Shown piece after piece: positions 10,538-20,800 of a stretch of 43,712 nucleotides of DNA (position 1 is the first letter of the stretch; each line of letters starts with the position of its first letter). Under the pieces are notes generated by a model, which was given only the letters and a program-made list of their open reading frames with translations, was not told where the DNA came from and ran no database searches. The DNA is from Deltaproteobacteria bacterium (GTDB lineage: Bacteria > Myxococcota_A > Polyangia > JACPQR01). The translations under genes were made by a program, and so were the position numbers. Location: positions 1 to 43,712 of the forward strand of contig JACPQR010000054.1 in NCBI GenBank assembly GCA_016190375.1, written 5' to 3'.

Positions 10538-10646
10538 CGGAAGCACCTCCGTGGAGAAGAACGAACGTCCTATTTTGACCAGTGCTGAGCCGCTGGGAAA
10601 GAAGAAAGCGCGCCGCGCGCCGACGCCGTGGGGCCGCTCGTCGAAT

Positions 10647-10691
10647 CCGGTCTCGCGCCATCGCTTCCTCGAGGTCGTCAAGGCTCGCTCC
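10647..10691 (+). repeat. Direct repeat, right copy (orphan cheA 3' end)
   Basis: Exact copy of 8447-8491 with no cheA gene attached. It lies about 110 bases upstream of the DUF4215 gene start and about 60 bases from the rnr stop codon. Its right flank (gggtcgcgacggtc) resembles the native flank after cheA. Confidence 0.95.
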
Positions 10692-10752
10692 GTGCAACGC
10701 ACCCTCCGTGCGCCCCCCTGGGTGAGGGTCCGGGTCGCGACGGTCCTGCACC

Positions 10753-13116
10753 CTACCGCTCGCGCTCTTGCTTCTTCTTGCTGGCGCGGTGAGGGCGGGG
10801 ACCCGCGATCTTGTGCCCGCGGATGGTCGCCGCCTCGCGGTCCTGGCGCTCGGCCACCCGCTCGGCCTGCTTGCGCTCCCCGTCGACTCGGCGGCCGCGG
10901 CGGCGAGCGGGCTCGGCGCGGGCCTCGGAGAGCGAGGCGTCGGGTCCCATCGCCACGAGCTCGACGTAGGTCGTGCGGCGCGCGATCGAGACGTCCGAGA
11001 TCCGCACCCGGAGGCGATCGCCGAGCGTGAGCTTGCGACCGCTGCGCCGGCCGATCATGCGCATCTGCGCCTCGTCGAGCTCGTATTCGTCGTCGCCGAG
11101 CGACTCGAGGAGGAGCAGGGCCTCGGCGAACGGCTCGTCGAGCTCCACGTAGACCCCGTGCTGGGCCAGGCCCGTCACCGTGACCTCGTGCTCCTCGCCG
11201 ATGTGATCCTGCATGCAGAGCGCGCGGTAGAGGTCGATCACCTCCCGCTCGACCTCCATCGCCCTGCGCTCCCGCTTCGACGACCGCGTCGCATCGGCGA
11301 TCAGCCCCCGAAGGTGGCCCTCGCCCGCCGGGCCGGTCACCGGAGGCGGGCGCTTGCGCAGCGCGGCGCGGAGCGTCCTGTGGACCACCAGGTCCGGGTA
11401 ACGACGGATCGGCGAGGTGAAGTGCAGGTACTCGGGCGACGCCAGGCCGAAATGACCGATGTTCGTCACGTCGTACTGCGCCTGCTTCATGCTCCTGAGC
11501 AGGAGCGAGGTGAGCGACCGCTCGGTCGGGTGCCCCTCGAGGGAGCGAAGGAACGCGGCCAGCTTTCCCGGCGCCTGCCCTTCCTCCACCGTCAGGGCCG
11601 AGCCGAAGCTCCGCGCGATCTCGCAGAAGACGCCGAGCTTGTCCTCGTCGGGCGAGGCGTGGACCCGGTAGATCGTCGGCAGGCCCCTTCTGCCCAGCTC
11701 GCGCGCGACGAGCTCGTTCGCGAGGAGCATCAACTCCTCGACGATGCTGTACGCGATCCGGACGCCCGGGTCCTGCGCGCGTCGAGTGATGCCGCGAACC
11801 TCCCCGCTCGTGGGATCGAGCTCGACCTTCGGCTCGGGCAGGTTGAAGTCGATGGAGCCGCGGTCGAGCCGCCGCCTGCGCAGGTTCCGCGTGACGTCAT
11901 GCAGGTTCCTGAGCTGGTCAACGTGGCTGTCGGCCTCGGGCTGGGCCGCGGCGGAGCTCGACAGACCGAGCGCCCGAGCGACTCCCTCGTAGTGCAGACA
12001 GGCCGCGGGGTGGATCACCGCCTCGTGGAACCGCGCCCCGATGACCTCGCACTGGGGGCCGAGGACCGCCTCGACCACGAGGGCCAGCCGGTCCCTTCCC
12101 GCCACGAGCGAGCACACGTCCGCGGACAGCGCCGTCGGGAGCATCGGAATCACCCGCGCCGGCAGGTAGATGCTCGTCGCCCGCTCGCGCGCCGCCTCGT
12201 CGAGCGGGCCGCCCGGCTGCACGTAGTGCGAGACGTCGGCGATCGCCACCCGCACGAGCCACCCCTTCGGATCGGGCTCGATCTGGACCGCGTCGTCGTG
12301 GTCGCGCGCGTCGGCGGGATCGATCGTGAGGAAGGGGACGCGACGCATGTCCGCTCGGCCTGGGAGGTCGGCGGCAGACGGCGGGCGCGCCACCTCGGTC
12401 GCGCGCTCGAGCGCGGCCGGCTGGAACTCGGTCTCGATCCCCTCGCGCAACAGGATCTTGTCGAGCTCGGCGCGGGGATCGCCCGGCTCGCCGAGCACGG
12501 TGAGCACGCGGCCCGCTGGCGTGTCCTCGGCCCGCTCCGGGTAGTGCAGGATCTCGGCCACGACGGCCTTGCCGTCCATGGGAGAGAGCAGGCCATCCGA
12601 GTCGACCTGGATCGGACCGCGAATCCTCGAGTCGTCGGGCTCGACCCACGCGCCGCCCGGGGCCACCCTCAGGACGCCGGGGATGCGAGCGAGCGTGCGC
12701 TCGACCACCCGCGTCACTGCCCCGGCGGGACCTCGGGGCGTGTCGTGAACGTCGACCTCCACGACGTCCAGGTGCATGGCACCGGCGATGGACGCGGCCT
12801 CGACGAAGACGTCGGGCCCGGCGTCGTCGCGGACCACGAAGGCGAAGCCCCTCGCGTGGGCCCTGAGCTCGCCCCGCGCGGTCTCGGGCTCGAGCCCGCC
12901 GGCGGCGATGCGGTATCGAGCACCGGGCAGGGCATCGACACGCCCGGCGATGACCAGGTCGTCGAGGAGCTCTCCGAGCGCGCGACGCCGCGTGGGGCTC
13001 ACGCCCAGCTCGACGCCGATCTTGACCACGTGCAACGCCCTGGGCGCGGCCGTCCGCAGCACCTCGAGCAAGTCTTCTCTTGGGACGATCTCGGGCTTCT
13101 TCACTCCCTGAGGCAT
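10753..13116 (-). CDS. rnr: Ribonuclease R (RNase II family 3'-5' exoribonuclease)
   Basis: 787 residues, normal RNase R length. It degrades structured RNA processively from the 3' end in the cytoplasm. In order: an N-terminal winged-helix-like region, cold-shock OB domains (GELRAHARGFAFVVRDD), the RNB catalytic domain with its Asp cluster around residue 270 (DPADARDHDDAVQI, followed by VAIADVSHYV), the segment FTSPIRRYPDLVVHR, and a C-terminal S1 domain (GEEHEVTVTGLAQHGVYVELDEP). The tail is Lys/Arg-rich (KKKQERER), as is usual for RNase R. The start is the ATG at 13116. It is a core gene, convergent with the preceding plus-strand genes. Confidence 0.95.
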   Translation of the reverse strand: MPQGVKKPEIVPREDLLEVLRTAAPRALHVVKIGVELGVSPTRRRALGELLDDLVIAGRVDALPGARYRIAAGGLEPETARGELRAHARGFAFVVRDDAGPDVFVEAASIAGAMHLDVVEVDVHDTPRGPAGAVTRVVERTLARIPGVLRVAPGGAWVEPDDSRIRGPIQVDSDGLLSPMDGKAVVAEILHYPERAEDTPAGRVLTVLGEPGDPRAELDKILLREGIETEFQPAALERATEVARPPSAADLPGRADMRRVPFLTIDPADARDHDDAVQIEPDPKGWLVRVAIADVSHYVQPGGPLDEAARERATSIYLPARVIPMLPTALSADVCSLVAGRDRLALVVEAVLGPQCEVIGARFHEAVIHPAACLHYEGVARALGLSSSAAAQPEADSHVDQLRNLHDVTRNLRRRRLDRGSIDFNLPEPKVELDPTSGEVRGITRRAQDPGVRIAYSIVEELMLLANELVARELGRRGLPTIYRVHASPDEDKLGVFCEIARSFGSALTVEEGQAPGKLAAFLRSLEGHPTERSLTSLLLRSMKQAQYDVTNIGHFGLASPEYLHFTSPIRRYPDLVVHRTLRAALRKRPPPVTGPAGEGHLRGLIADATRSSKRERRAMEVEREVIDLYRALCMQDHIGEEHEVTVTGLAQHGVYVELDEPFAEALLLLESLGDDEYELDEAQMRMIGRRSGRKLTLGDRLRVRISDVSIARRTTYVELVAMGPDASLSEARAEPARRRGRRVDGERKQAERVAERQDREAATIRGHKIAGPRPHRASKKKQERER

Positions 13117-13270
13117 CTAGCACGGCGCGGGTCACCCGCGAAGACAAAGCGTCTGCGGCCCGGCCTGCCACCTGCCGCGGCGCCCCCGGGCCGTCACGGG
13201 ACAGGCTCAGCAGATGCTTCCGCTCTGGACGATCGCTTCTCGGGCGGCTCGGTGAGGTAGTCTCCGGGTC

Positions 13271-13333
13271 GTGCCCGTGCTGTCGGCATTCTTCGGCATC
13301 GTGGTGCGGATGTACTTCGAGGACCACTCGCCA
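13271..13333 (+). pseudogene. Truncated DUF4160 gene (5' fragment)
   Basis: A GTG at 13271 opens a frame reading VPVLSAFFGIVVRMYFEDHS-P, which matches the N terminus of DUF4160 proteins (typically MP-x-I-S-x-FYGI-x-IRMYYxDHxPPHFHA). The homology stops dead after the 21st codon, where PHFHA is expected. The break is at 13333 and the stop codon of the convergent PQQ-propeller gene begins at 13335. The remaining ~60 codons were not found nearby. DUF4160 genes usually sit next to a DUF2442 gene in small toxin-antitoxin-like loci. Confidence 0.65.
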
Positions 13334-13334
13334 C

Positions 13335-14594
13335 TCAGGGGCTCACGAGCGCCCAGAGGCCACCATCGTCGCAGCCGGTGACGTAGAGGCCCTCGCGCGT
13401 GAACGTGCCGGTCGAGTCGATGTCCGCGCCGAGGTTCTTCTGCCAGCGAAGGCGGCCGTCGGGCTCGAGGGCGTACAGGAAGTCGTCCCCGGAGCCGAAG
13501 AGGATCGCGCCGTCGCCGCCCACGACCGCGGATGCGCGGATGCGCCCGGCGGTCGGGTAGGTCCAGCGGATCGTTCCTTCCGGGCCGATCGCGTACAGCT
13601 TGCCGTCGAACGACCCGACGTAGATCGTGCCGTCCGGGCCCAGCGCGGGGGTCGCGCGCACCGCGCCCTCGGTGGCCACCGAGAAACGCGGAGCTCCATC
13701 CGGCCCCAGGACGTGGACCTTGCGATCGTCGGACCCGATGGCGACGCCACCGTCGTCGAGCACCAGCGCGCTTCCGGCCACGTCTCCGCCGGTTTGGTAC
13801 GTCCACGAGACGCGACCGTCGGGACGGATCGCGTAGACGCGGTCGTCGGACGAGCCGGCGATCACCACTCCGTCCGGCCGGAGCGCGGGGCTACCGTACA
13901 CGTGCCCGCCCGTCTCGTGCCGGAAGACGACCTGCCCCGACGGCAGGAGCGCCTGGATCGCGTCGCCGCCCACGTAGACGCGGCCGTCCCCGCCGACCGC
14001 CGGCGAGCTGTCGACGTCGCCGGTCGTCCGGTGCTCCCAGAGGATCCGACCGCCGGGCGCGATCGCGCGCAGGCGATCGTCGTCACAGCCGACGAACACG
14101 GTCCCGTCGACCGCGACGGCCGCGCTCGAGAAGATCCGCTCGGGCAGCCGCGCCTGCCAGAGCAAGCCCCCGGCGGTGTCGACCGCGCGAACGGTCCCGT
14201 CGAAGGAGGTCACGATGATCGATCCGTCCGGGGCGACGACCGGCGACGACGCGATGCGTCCCGCCGTCCGGTGCACCCACGCCACGCGAGGCTCGGCGCG
14301 AGGCGCGGCCTGCGCGTACCGCCCGAGGTGCCGCGGACCCCCGAAGCTCATCGCCGCAACGAGCTCGGTCGCCCGGTCCGTGCCCGGCGTCTCGCGAGGC
14401 GCCGCGACTCCGCCATCGCTCGCCACGGCGGGCCGCACTTCCTCGGCAAACCGACACCGTCCGTCCCAGCAGATCCTCTCGGCGTGGCAGTCACGGTCGG
14501 CCGAGCACTCCGGCCCGCGCACCTCGCCCGGTCGCGGCTGAGGCCCGCATGCGACGAACGCGAGGAGCGCTGGCGTGAGTGGGACGAGCCGCAC
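13335..14594 (-). CDS. PQQ-type beta-propeller lipoprotein
   Basis: 419 residues from a GTG at 14594. The signal peptide ends in the lipobox FVAC. A short Cys-rich segment follows (CSADRDCHAERICWDGRC). The rest is a regular array of about eight PQQ/quinoprotein-like blades, each with a pattern such as SSPVVAPDGSIIVTSFDGTVRAVD-G or ATPALGPDGTIYVGSFDGKLYAIGPEG. It resembles BamB-type and PQQ-repeat proteins, but no cofactor-binding residues or BamB context are visible. A structural or ligand-binding surface protein is most likely. Its stop codon directly abuts the broken end of a DUF4160 gene. Confidence 0.88.
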   Translation of the reverse strand: MRLVPLTPALLAFVACGPQPRPGEVRGPECSADRDCHAERICWDGRCRFAEEVRPAVASDGGVAAPRETPGTDRATELVAAMSFGGPRHLGRYAQAAPRAEPRVAWVHRTAGRIASSPVVAPDGSIIVTSFDGTVRAVDTAGGLLWQARLPERIFSSAAVAVDGTVFVGCDDDRLRAIAPGGRILWEHRTTGDVDSSPAVGGDGRVYVGGDAIQALLPSGQVVFRHETGGHVYGSPALRPDGVVIAGSSDDRVYAIRPDGRVSWTYQTGGDVAGSALVLDDGGVAIGSDDRKVHVLGPDGAPRFSVATEGAVRATPALGPDGTIYVGSFDGKLYAIGPEGTIRWTYPTAGRIRASAVVGGDGAILFGSGDDFLYALEPDGRLRWQKNLGADIDSTGTFTREGLYVTGCDDGGLWALVSP

Positions 14595-14721
14595 ATGTCG
14601 GACTGTATTGCAGATGGCGCCGAGGACAAGAGCGACGAGGAAGCGGCTGGTGGCTCGACCGATTCTTGGCTATGTTTGCCGGCGTCCTGAACCCATTCGA
14701 GCATCCCGCGCCGGCCGGCTG

Positions 14722-17700
14722 ATGCGCCGGTCTCGCCATCGCGGCGACTTCTGTCCGGAGCTCGAGGACGCGCTCGTCCGGGAGCTCGAGGGCTGCAAGA
14801 CGCGCGACCCGTTCGCTCCGGTGCTCGTCCTCTGTCCGACCAGCCTGCTCCGCCAGCACCTGCAGCGAGTCTGCACCGAGCGCACCGGCGGGATGTGCAA
14901 CGTCCGCTTCCTCACGCTGGGGCACTACCGCGACTCGCTGGCGGCGCCCGGGCTCGCCCAGAGCGACCTTCGGCCCGCGCCTCGCGGAGCGGCCGAGGCG
15001 GTCGTGGCCCGCCTGGCTCGCGAGGGCGGCCTCGACGGCACCGATCTCGGCGGGATTGCCCGAAGCCCCGGCTTTGCCTGCGCCGCCGCCCAGACGATCC
15101 GCGACCTGCGAGAAGCCGGGATCTCGGCGGCCGCCCTGCGCGCCGCTCACGAGAACCGAAGGGAGACGCTCGCGCTTCTCATCTCGGCTCTCGAGGAGTC
15201 GTTCCGCGGCGCCGGCTGGGCCGATGACGCCGCTCTCTGGGAAGTCGCGGCAAGCGTGGCACCCAGGGAGCCGGCAGGCGCCGTCTTCCTGTATGGTCTG
15301 TACGACCTCGCTCCACGACAGTGGGACCTGGTCCGGGCCGTCTGCTCCGACGGCGACCGCGACGTCGTCGCCTTCCTCCCGAGCGGAGCGGCCGAGGCTT
15401 TTCGCTTCACGGCCGACTTCGACGCGAAGCTCGAGGAGATGGGCTTTCGCGACGTCGTCGCTCCAGCCTGCGACGATCCGATCGCACCCACGCTGCGCGC
15501 GCTCCGCTCGCGGCTGTTCGCGCGCGAGCCGGCCGGGAGCCCAGCGCCCGACGGCGGGCTCAGGATCGTCGCGGCGCCCGGCGAGGCCCGCGAGGCGCGC
15601 GAGGTGGCGCGGGCCGCCCTCGACGCCGTGCGCGAGCTCGACGTCCCCTTCAGGGAGATCGCCGTCCTCTTGCGTGGGGACGAGCTTCGCGACGAGCTCG
15701 CCCTTGCCTTCGACGCCGCCGGCATCCCGGCCATGGCCCGGGGGCCCACCGCCTCGCGCGACCCGGGGCTCCGCGCCCTGCGGCTCCTCTGTGAGGCGGC
15801 GAGGAGCGGCCTCGGGCGTGCGGCCACGCTCGAGCTCCTGACGGCGGACGTCCTCGACCCGGCCGGGCTGGTCGGGGCGGACCTCGCCGATGGCTTCAGC
15901 CCTTCGCTGTGGGACGCGCTGACGCGCCGGCTCGGTATCGTTCGCGGCGCGGCCGACTTCCGCCGAAGGCTGCAGGCGCACGCAAGGAGCTTCGACGAGG
16001 AAACGAGCGCCCTGCGGATCCGGCAGACCGCCGCGCTCGGAGTCGCGATCGACAGGCTCGACGAGGCGCTCTCGGCGGTTCCCGCCAGAGCGCCACTGGG
16101 CCGCTTCGCCGCCGCCTTCGATTCCTGCAGGCCCCTGCTCGCCGACGCCGCGCGCAGGGGCCCGTCGTGGACGGCCGCGCTGGAGGCGATGCGCGAGCTC
16201 GATCTGGTGGCCGGCGAGGTCGATCTCGCCGACGTCGTCAGGCTCGTCGAGGCCGAGGGCGACCAGCCTCTGGACCAACCGGGGCGCCTCGGCGACGGTG
16301 GGGTCACGATCGGCGAGATCATGTCGGCCCGCGGCGTCCCGTTCGACGTCGTCATCGTGCCCCGCCTCTCAGAGCGCGTCTTCCCGAGGCCGGTGCGCAG
16401 CGATCCGCTCCTCTCCGACGAGGACCGGGAGGATCTCGCGCGGCGAACGGGCCGTCCCATCCCGATCAAGGCGCGCTCGTCGGACGAGGAACGGCTACTC
16501 TTCCGTCTGGCGGTCGGCGCGGCCAGGAAGAGGCTCGTCCTGACCTACCCGCACATCGATCCAGAGCGAGGGACGGCTCGTGCCCCGTCGCTCTACGTCT
16601 TCCTCGCGCTCGAGGCCGTTCGCGGCTCCCACGCCGGGGAATCGAGCCTCGGGTCGGACCCCGCCGTCGAGAGGGTTTCCCTCTCGAGGCTCCACCCTCC
16701 CGCACCCGAGCGCGTCCTCGACCGCCGCGAGTGGCTCATCCAGCAGATCGACGGTGCCATCGCTCTCGGCGATCCGACCCGCGCCGGAGCGGCCCTCTCG
16801 GGTCAACCGCACGCGGTGGCCGGCATCCGGCTCGACAGCGCTCGCTTCGTCTCGCGGCGGCTCACCGAGTACGACGGGCTGATCGTCTCCGCCGAGGCCA
16901 GGGCCATCGCATCCGGTGCGCTCGACCGCACCGCGCTGTCAGCGAGCCGCCTCGAGGCCTGGGCCGCGTGCCCGTTCAGGTTCTTCATGTCACACGTCTT
17001 GGGCCTCGAGAGACCCGAGGAGCCCGAGGCCGAGCACACCATCGATCCGCGTGTTCGCGGCAGCCTCGTACACCGCATCCTCGAGCGATTCGTCGCCGGT
17101 TGGATCGACGGCGACGGAGCCGCCGCGGCCGCCGTCGAGAAGGCGCGACTGGAGCGAGTCGCAGCCGAGGAGCTCGCCCGATTCGAGGCCGATGGCGGGC
17201 CGGGAGCGCCGGTCCTCTGGCGCGCCGAGAGGAGCGCGATCGAGTCCGACCTCGAGGTGTGGCTGGAGCGCGAGCTGGGCTCGGGGAGCGGCATGCGCCC
17301 GGTCTCGGTGGAGCACGAGTTCGGTCCGGACACGGACGCCGCGCCGGTCGTGCTCGAGGAGGGCGGGCGGAGGCTTCGTTTCGCGGGGAGAATCGATCGG
17401 ATCGACGTCGCCGCCGATCGCTCCCTGGGGCTCGTCGTCGACTACAAGACGGGCCGACCGCACGAGGGCCTCGCGCCCGACTCGATCCTCGGCGGCCGCG
17501 CCGTGCAGCTCGCCATCTACGTCCTCGCCGCGCGTGCGCGGCACCCGGACGTGCGTCGCTGGACGGCCGCGTACGATCACCTGAGCCGCGCCGCGGGCAT
17601 CCGGCGCATCACGTGGGACGAGGGAGAAGGAGCGCTGCGGCTGGGCGACCTCGCGCGGGCCGTGGGCCTCGTGACCGAGGGCGTCGACTCCGGACTCTTC

Positions 17701-17832
17701 CTGCAGGATCCCTCGAGCTGCGCCGGGTGCCAGTTCGCCTCCGCCTGCTCGCCGGCCGTGGAGCTCGTCGCTCGGCGCAAGAGCGAGGACGAGCGCGCCG
17801 ACCCCTTCAGGCGCCTCAGGGAGATCCCTTGA
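14722..17832 (+). CDS. addB: AddB-like helicase-nuclease subunit (PD-(D/E)XK, 4Fe-4S)
   Basis: About 1036 residues from the ATG at 14722; the frame is open further upstream, but that part lacks conserved sequence. It would form, with the next gene product, a double-strand-break end-resection complex for recombination. The N-terminal half resembles a degenerate UvrD/AddB helicase core without a clear Walker A lysine (PVLVLCPTSLLRQHL), as is common in AddB/RexB types. The C-terminal nuclease domain shows RIDRID and VVDYKTGR. The Cys set CPFRFF (around residue 750) and CAGCQFASAC (around 998) fits the 4Fe-4S cluster of AddB. The stop overlaps the downstream start by three bases. AdnB-like or RecB-like naming is possible; the AddB call rests on domain layout. 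Confidence 0.85.
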   Translation: MRRSRHRGDFCPELEDALVRELEGCKTRDPFAPVLVLCPTSLLRQHLQRVCTERTGGMCNVRFLTLGHYRDSLAAPGLAQSDLRPAPRGAAEAVVARLAREGGLDGTDLGGIARSPGFACAAAQTIRDLREAGISAAALRAAHENRRETLALLISALEESFRGAGWADDAALWEVAASVAPREPAGAVFLYGLYDLAPRQWDLVRAVCSDGDRDVVAFLPSGAAEAFRFTADFDAKLEEMGFRDVVAPACDDPIAPTLRALRSRLFAREPAGSPAPDGGLRIVAAPGEAREAREVARAALDAVRELDVPFREIAVLLRGDELRDELALAFDAAGIPAMARGPTASRDPGLRALRLLCEAARSGLGRAATLELLTADVLDPAGLVGADLADGFSPSLWDALTRRLGIVRGAADFRRRLQAHARSFDEETSALRIRQTAALGVAIDRLDEALSAVPARAPLGRFAAAFDSCRPLLADAARRGPSWTAALEAMRELDLVAGEVDLADVVRLVEAEGDQPLDQPGRLGDGGVTIGEIMSARGVPFDVVIVPRLSERVFPRPVRSDPLLSDEDREDLARRTGRPIPIKARSSDEERLLFRLAVGAARKRLVLTYPHIDPERGTARAPSLYVFLALEAVRGSHAGESSLGSDPAVERVSLSRLHPPAPERVLDRREWLIQQIDGAIALGDPTRAGAALSGQPHAVAGIRLDSARFVSRRLTEYDGLIVSAEARAIASGALDRTALSASRLEAWAACPFRFFMSHVLGLERPEEPEAEHTIDPRVRGSLVHRILERFVAGWIDGDGAAAAAVEKARLERVAAEELARFEADGGPGAPVLWRAERSAIESDLEVWLERELGSGSGMRPVSVEHEFGPDTDAAPVVLEEGGRRLRFAGRIDRIDVAADRSLGLVVDYKTGRPHEGLAPDSILGGRAVQLAIYVLAARARHPDVRRWTAAYDHLSRAAGIRRITWDEGEGALRLGDLARAVGLVTEGVDSGLFLQDPSSCAGCQFASACSPAVELVARRKSEDERADPFRRLREIP

Positions 17833-20800
17833 ACCGCGAGCTGCCCATCGACGAGGACGTCCGCGAGCGAGTCAGGCAGGCCCTCGGCGAGTCGTTCCTG
17901 ATCGAGGCGGGCGCGGGCACCGGCAAGACGAGCCTCATCATCGACAGGCTGGTCGCGCTGATCGAGTCCGGCGTGCAGCTCGGGAGGATCGTCGCGATCA
18001 CCTACACCGAGAAGGCTGCCAGCGAGATGAAGCTCCGCCTGCGCGACCGGCTGCACGATCTCCGGGCCTCGCCTGCGATCGCGCGCGCGCTCGATTCGAT
18101 CGAGGAGGCGCCCGTCGGCACCATCCACTCGTTCGCGAGCGGCATCCTGCGGCAGCACCCCGTCGAGGCCGGCGTGGACCCCGCGTTCCGCGTCGCGGAC
18201 GAGACCGAGGCCGACATCCTGCGCGACCAGGCATGGCAGCAGGCATTCGTCACGCTCCTCGAGCGCTCCCCGGCCGAGATCGTCCGGGCTCTCGACCTGG
18301 GCCTGAGCGCCGCCGCGGTCGAGAGCGCCCTCTGCGCCATGGCCTGGCAGCTCCCGGACGGCGTCGAGACGCCGCCGCCGGTGCCCGAGGAGACCCTGGG
18401 GGCGCTGGCAGCCGCGCAGGAGGCGCTCGAGGCCATCGCGGCCCAGATGGAGGCGCTGCGGGTGCGGGAGGGAGACACGCTGGCGGCCAGGGTCGAGAAG
18501 GTCCTCGCCGGGGTGCGATCACTCGCTCCGGTCGACGGGCCCCGGCGCGATCGACGTCTCCTCGAGCTCGAGGTCGGAAGCTGCAAGAGGCTGGGCTCGA
18601 AGGTACGCTGGAGGAACGCCGGCGCGCTCGACGACGCCAGGGTGCGGATGGGCGAGCTGGGCACCGAGCTCGAGCGGGCGAAGGCGGCGATCATGCACAA
18701 CGCCGCGATCGGCTGGCTCGGGCTCGCGCGGGAGCTGCGCGACGCATACGCACGCTGCAAGCGCGCGGCGGCAGTGCTCGACTTCGACGACCTGCTCCTC
18801 TTCACCCGCGGTCTACTGGCGAAGGACGAGTCGGTCCGCCGGCGCGTCGCCGCCCGCTTCGACGCGATCATCGTGGACGAGTTCCAGGATACGGACCCGG
18901 TGCAGGCCGACATCGTCCGGCGCCTCTGCTCCGACCAGGAGGGTCGTCCGATCCGGGGCCGCGTCTTCATCGTGGGCGACCCGAAGCAGTCGATCTACGC
19001 CTTCCGTGGCGCCGACATCGAGTCGTACGTCGACTTCCGCGAGTGGCTGCGCGAGGGCGGTGGTCGGATCGAGTCGATCACTCACAGCTTCCGCCCCGTC
19101 CGCGAGCTCCTGACGTTCGCCAACGAGGTCTCGAGCCGACTGTTCCCGTCGCCCGGGAGCAGGTGGCAGCCATCGTACGAGCCGCTCACGGGCGGCGACG
19201 AGGTGACGGGGCGTATCCGCCCGTCGATCACGGTGCTGGCCCCGGACCCGATGCCCGATTCGCCCGACCTCGCGGGCCAGGCCGAGGCCTGGGCGGTCGC
19301 GGATCTGATCGGCGAAGCGATCGAGAGCTGGCCCGTGCGCGAACGTCCGAGCGGCAAGGAGCGGCCTCTTCGTGCCGGCGACGTCGCCATCCTGCTTCCG
19401 GCGATGACCGGCCCGCTCGATCACTACGAGGCCGCGCTCCAGGCCCGACGGATCCCCTACGTGGTCTCGGGCGGCAAGCGCTTCTACCGCAGCGTCGAGG
19501 TGGTCGCGCTGCAGGCTGCGACGGCCGCGATCGACGATCCGTCGGACCGACTCGCGCTCGTCGCGGCGCTGCGCTCGCCGTTCTTCGGGGTCTCGGACGA
19601 CGCGCTCGTCCGACGGGCCTCGGGCCCGAACGGGCTCACGATCCTCCATCCCGACGGCGAGGACGAGGTCGCGCCCGCCCTGCGCCTGCTCGGCGAGCTG
19701 CACCGCCGCCGAAACGACGCCGAGCCGGCGCGTATCCTCGGGGAGCTCGTCGATCGGACGGGCGCCCTCGGCGTCTTCGCGCTGAAGCCCGACGGGATGC
19801 AGCGCGTCCAGAACCTGCTCAAGCTCGTCGACGAGGCCCGCCGGCTGGCCGACGCGGGGCGGCTGTCGTTCCGCCAGCTCTCGAGGATGCTCACCGAGCG
19901 CGCCCAGGGCCGGCATGCCGAGGCCCAGGGACCCGCGGCCGAGGCGGGCGAGGGGATCCAGATCCTCACGGTCCACAAGTCGAAGGGTCTCGAGTTCGGG
20001 ATGGTGGTGCTCGGCGCCCTCGCCCATGCGGGCCGGTCGAACGCGATCCACGCCCTGGCCCACGAGGGCCTGGCGCAGGGCGCGATCAAGGCGAGAGACT
20101 TCTCGCTCGAGTCGCTTGGCTACCGGGAGGCGTGCGAGGCTCGGAAGAGGACCCTCGATGCGGAGAAGCGACGCCTCTCGTACGTCGCGCTCACCCGGGC
20201 CCGCGACCACCTCGTCCTGCCGCTGTACCCCACGAAGGAGAAGCCCACTGCGACCCTCGCGCTCCTCGGCGAGGCAATCGCCGAGATCACGTCCATCCTG
20301 GGGGGCGAGGCTGCGAGTCGCCTCGGTGCGGTGCCAATCGATCTGCGGCGAGCCCCGCCCCGGCCCGCGGACGACCTCGTCCGCCCGAAGCTCGATCTGG
20401 AAGAGGTCGTCGCGGCGGCCACGCGCGCCGCAGGCGGCCCGGCCAGAGCGAGCTGGGCCGCGGAGCGCGAGGCCCTCGTCGCTCGTTCGTCGCGCTCCCT
20501 CGTGCACCTCGTCCCCTCGCACCTGCACGAGCCCGAGCCCGCGGCAGGAGTGCCGAGGCCCGAGGCCCGTTCGGGCGGAGCCGAGGTCGGAATCGCGGTA
20601 CACGCCGCGCTCGAGGCGGCGGACCTGGGCGACCCCCGGAGCGCGGCAGACCTCGCCGTGTGGCACGCGAAGAACCTCGGTCACGAGGAGCAGTCGCGCG
20701 CCGGCGATCTCGCCGCTCGTGCCCTCTCGTTTCCTGTCATTGGAAGGGCTCGGTCGGCGACGCGCCTCTGGCGCGAGCTGCCGTTCTCGCTCGCGATCGA

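Noticed and set aside
12326..12544. Small plus-strand frames inside rnr
   Set aside because: They are antisense to highly conserved RNase R sequence and have no homology or ribosome site.
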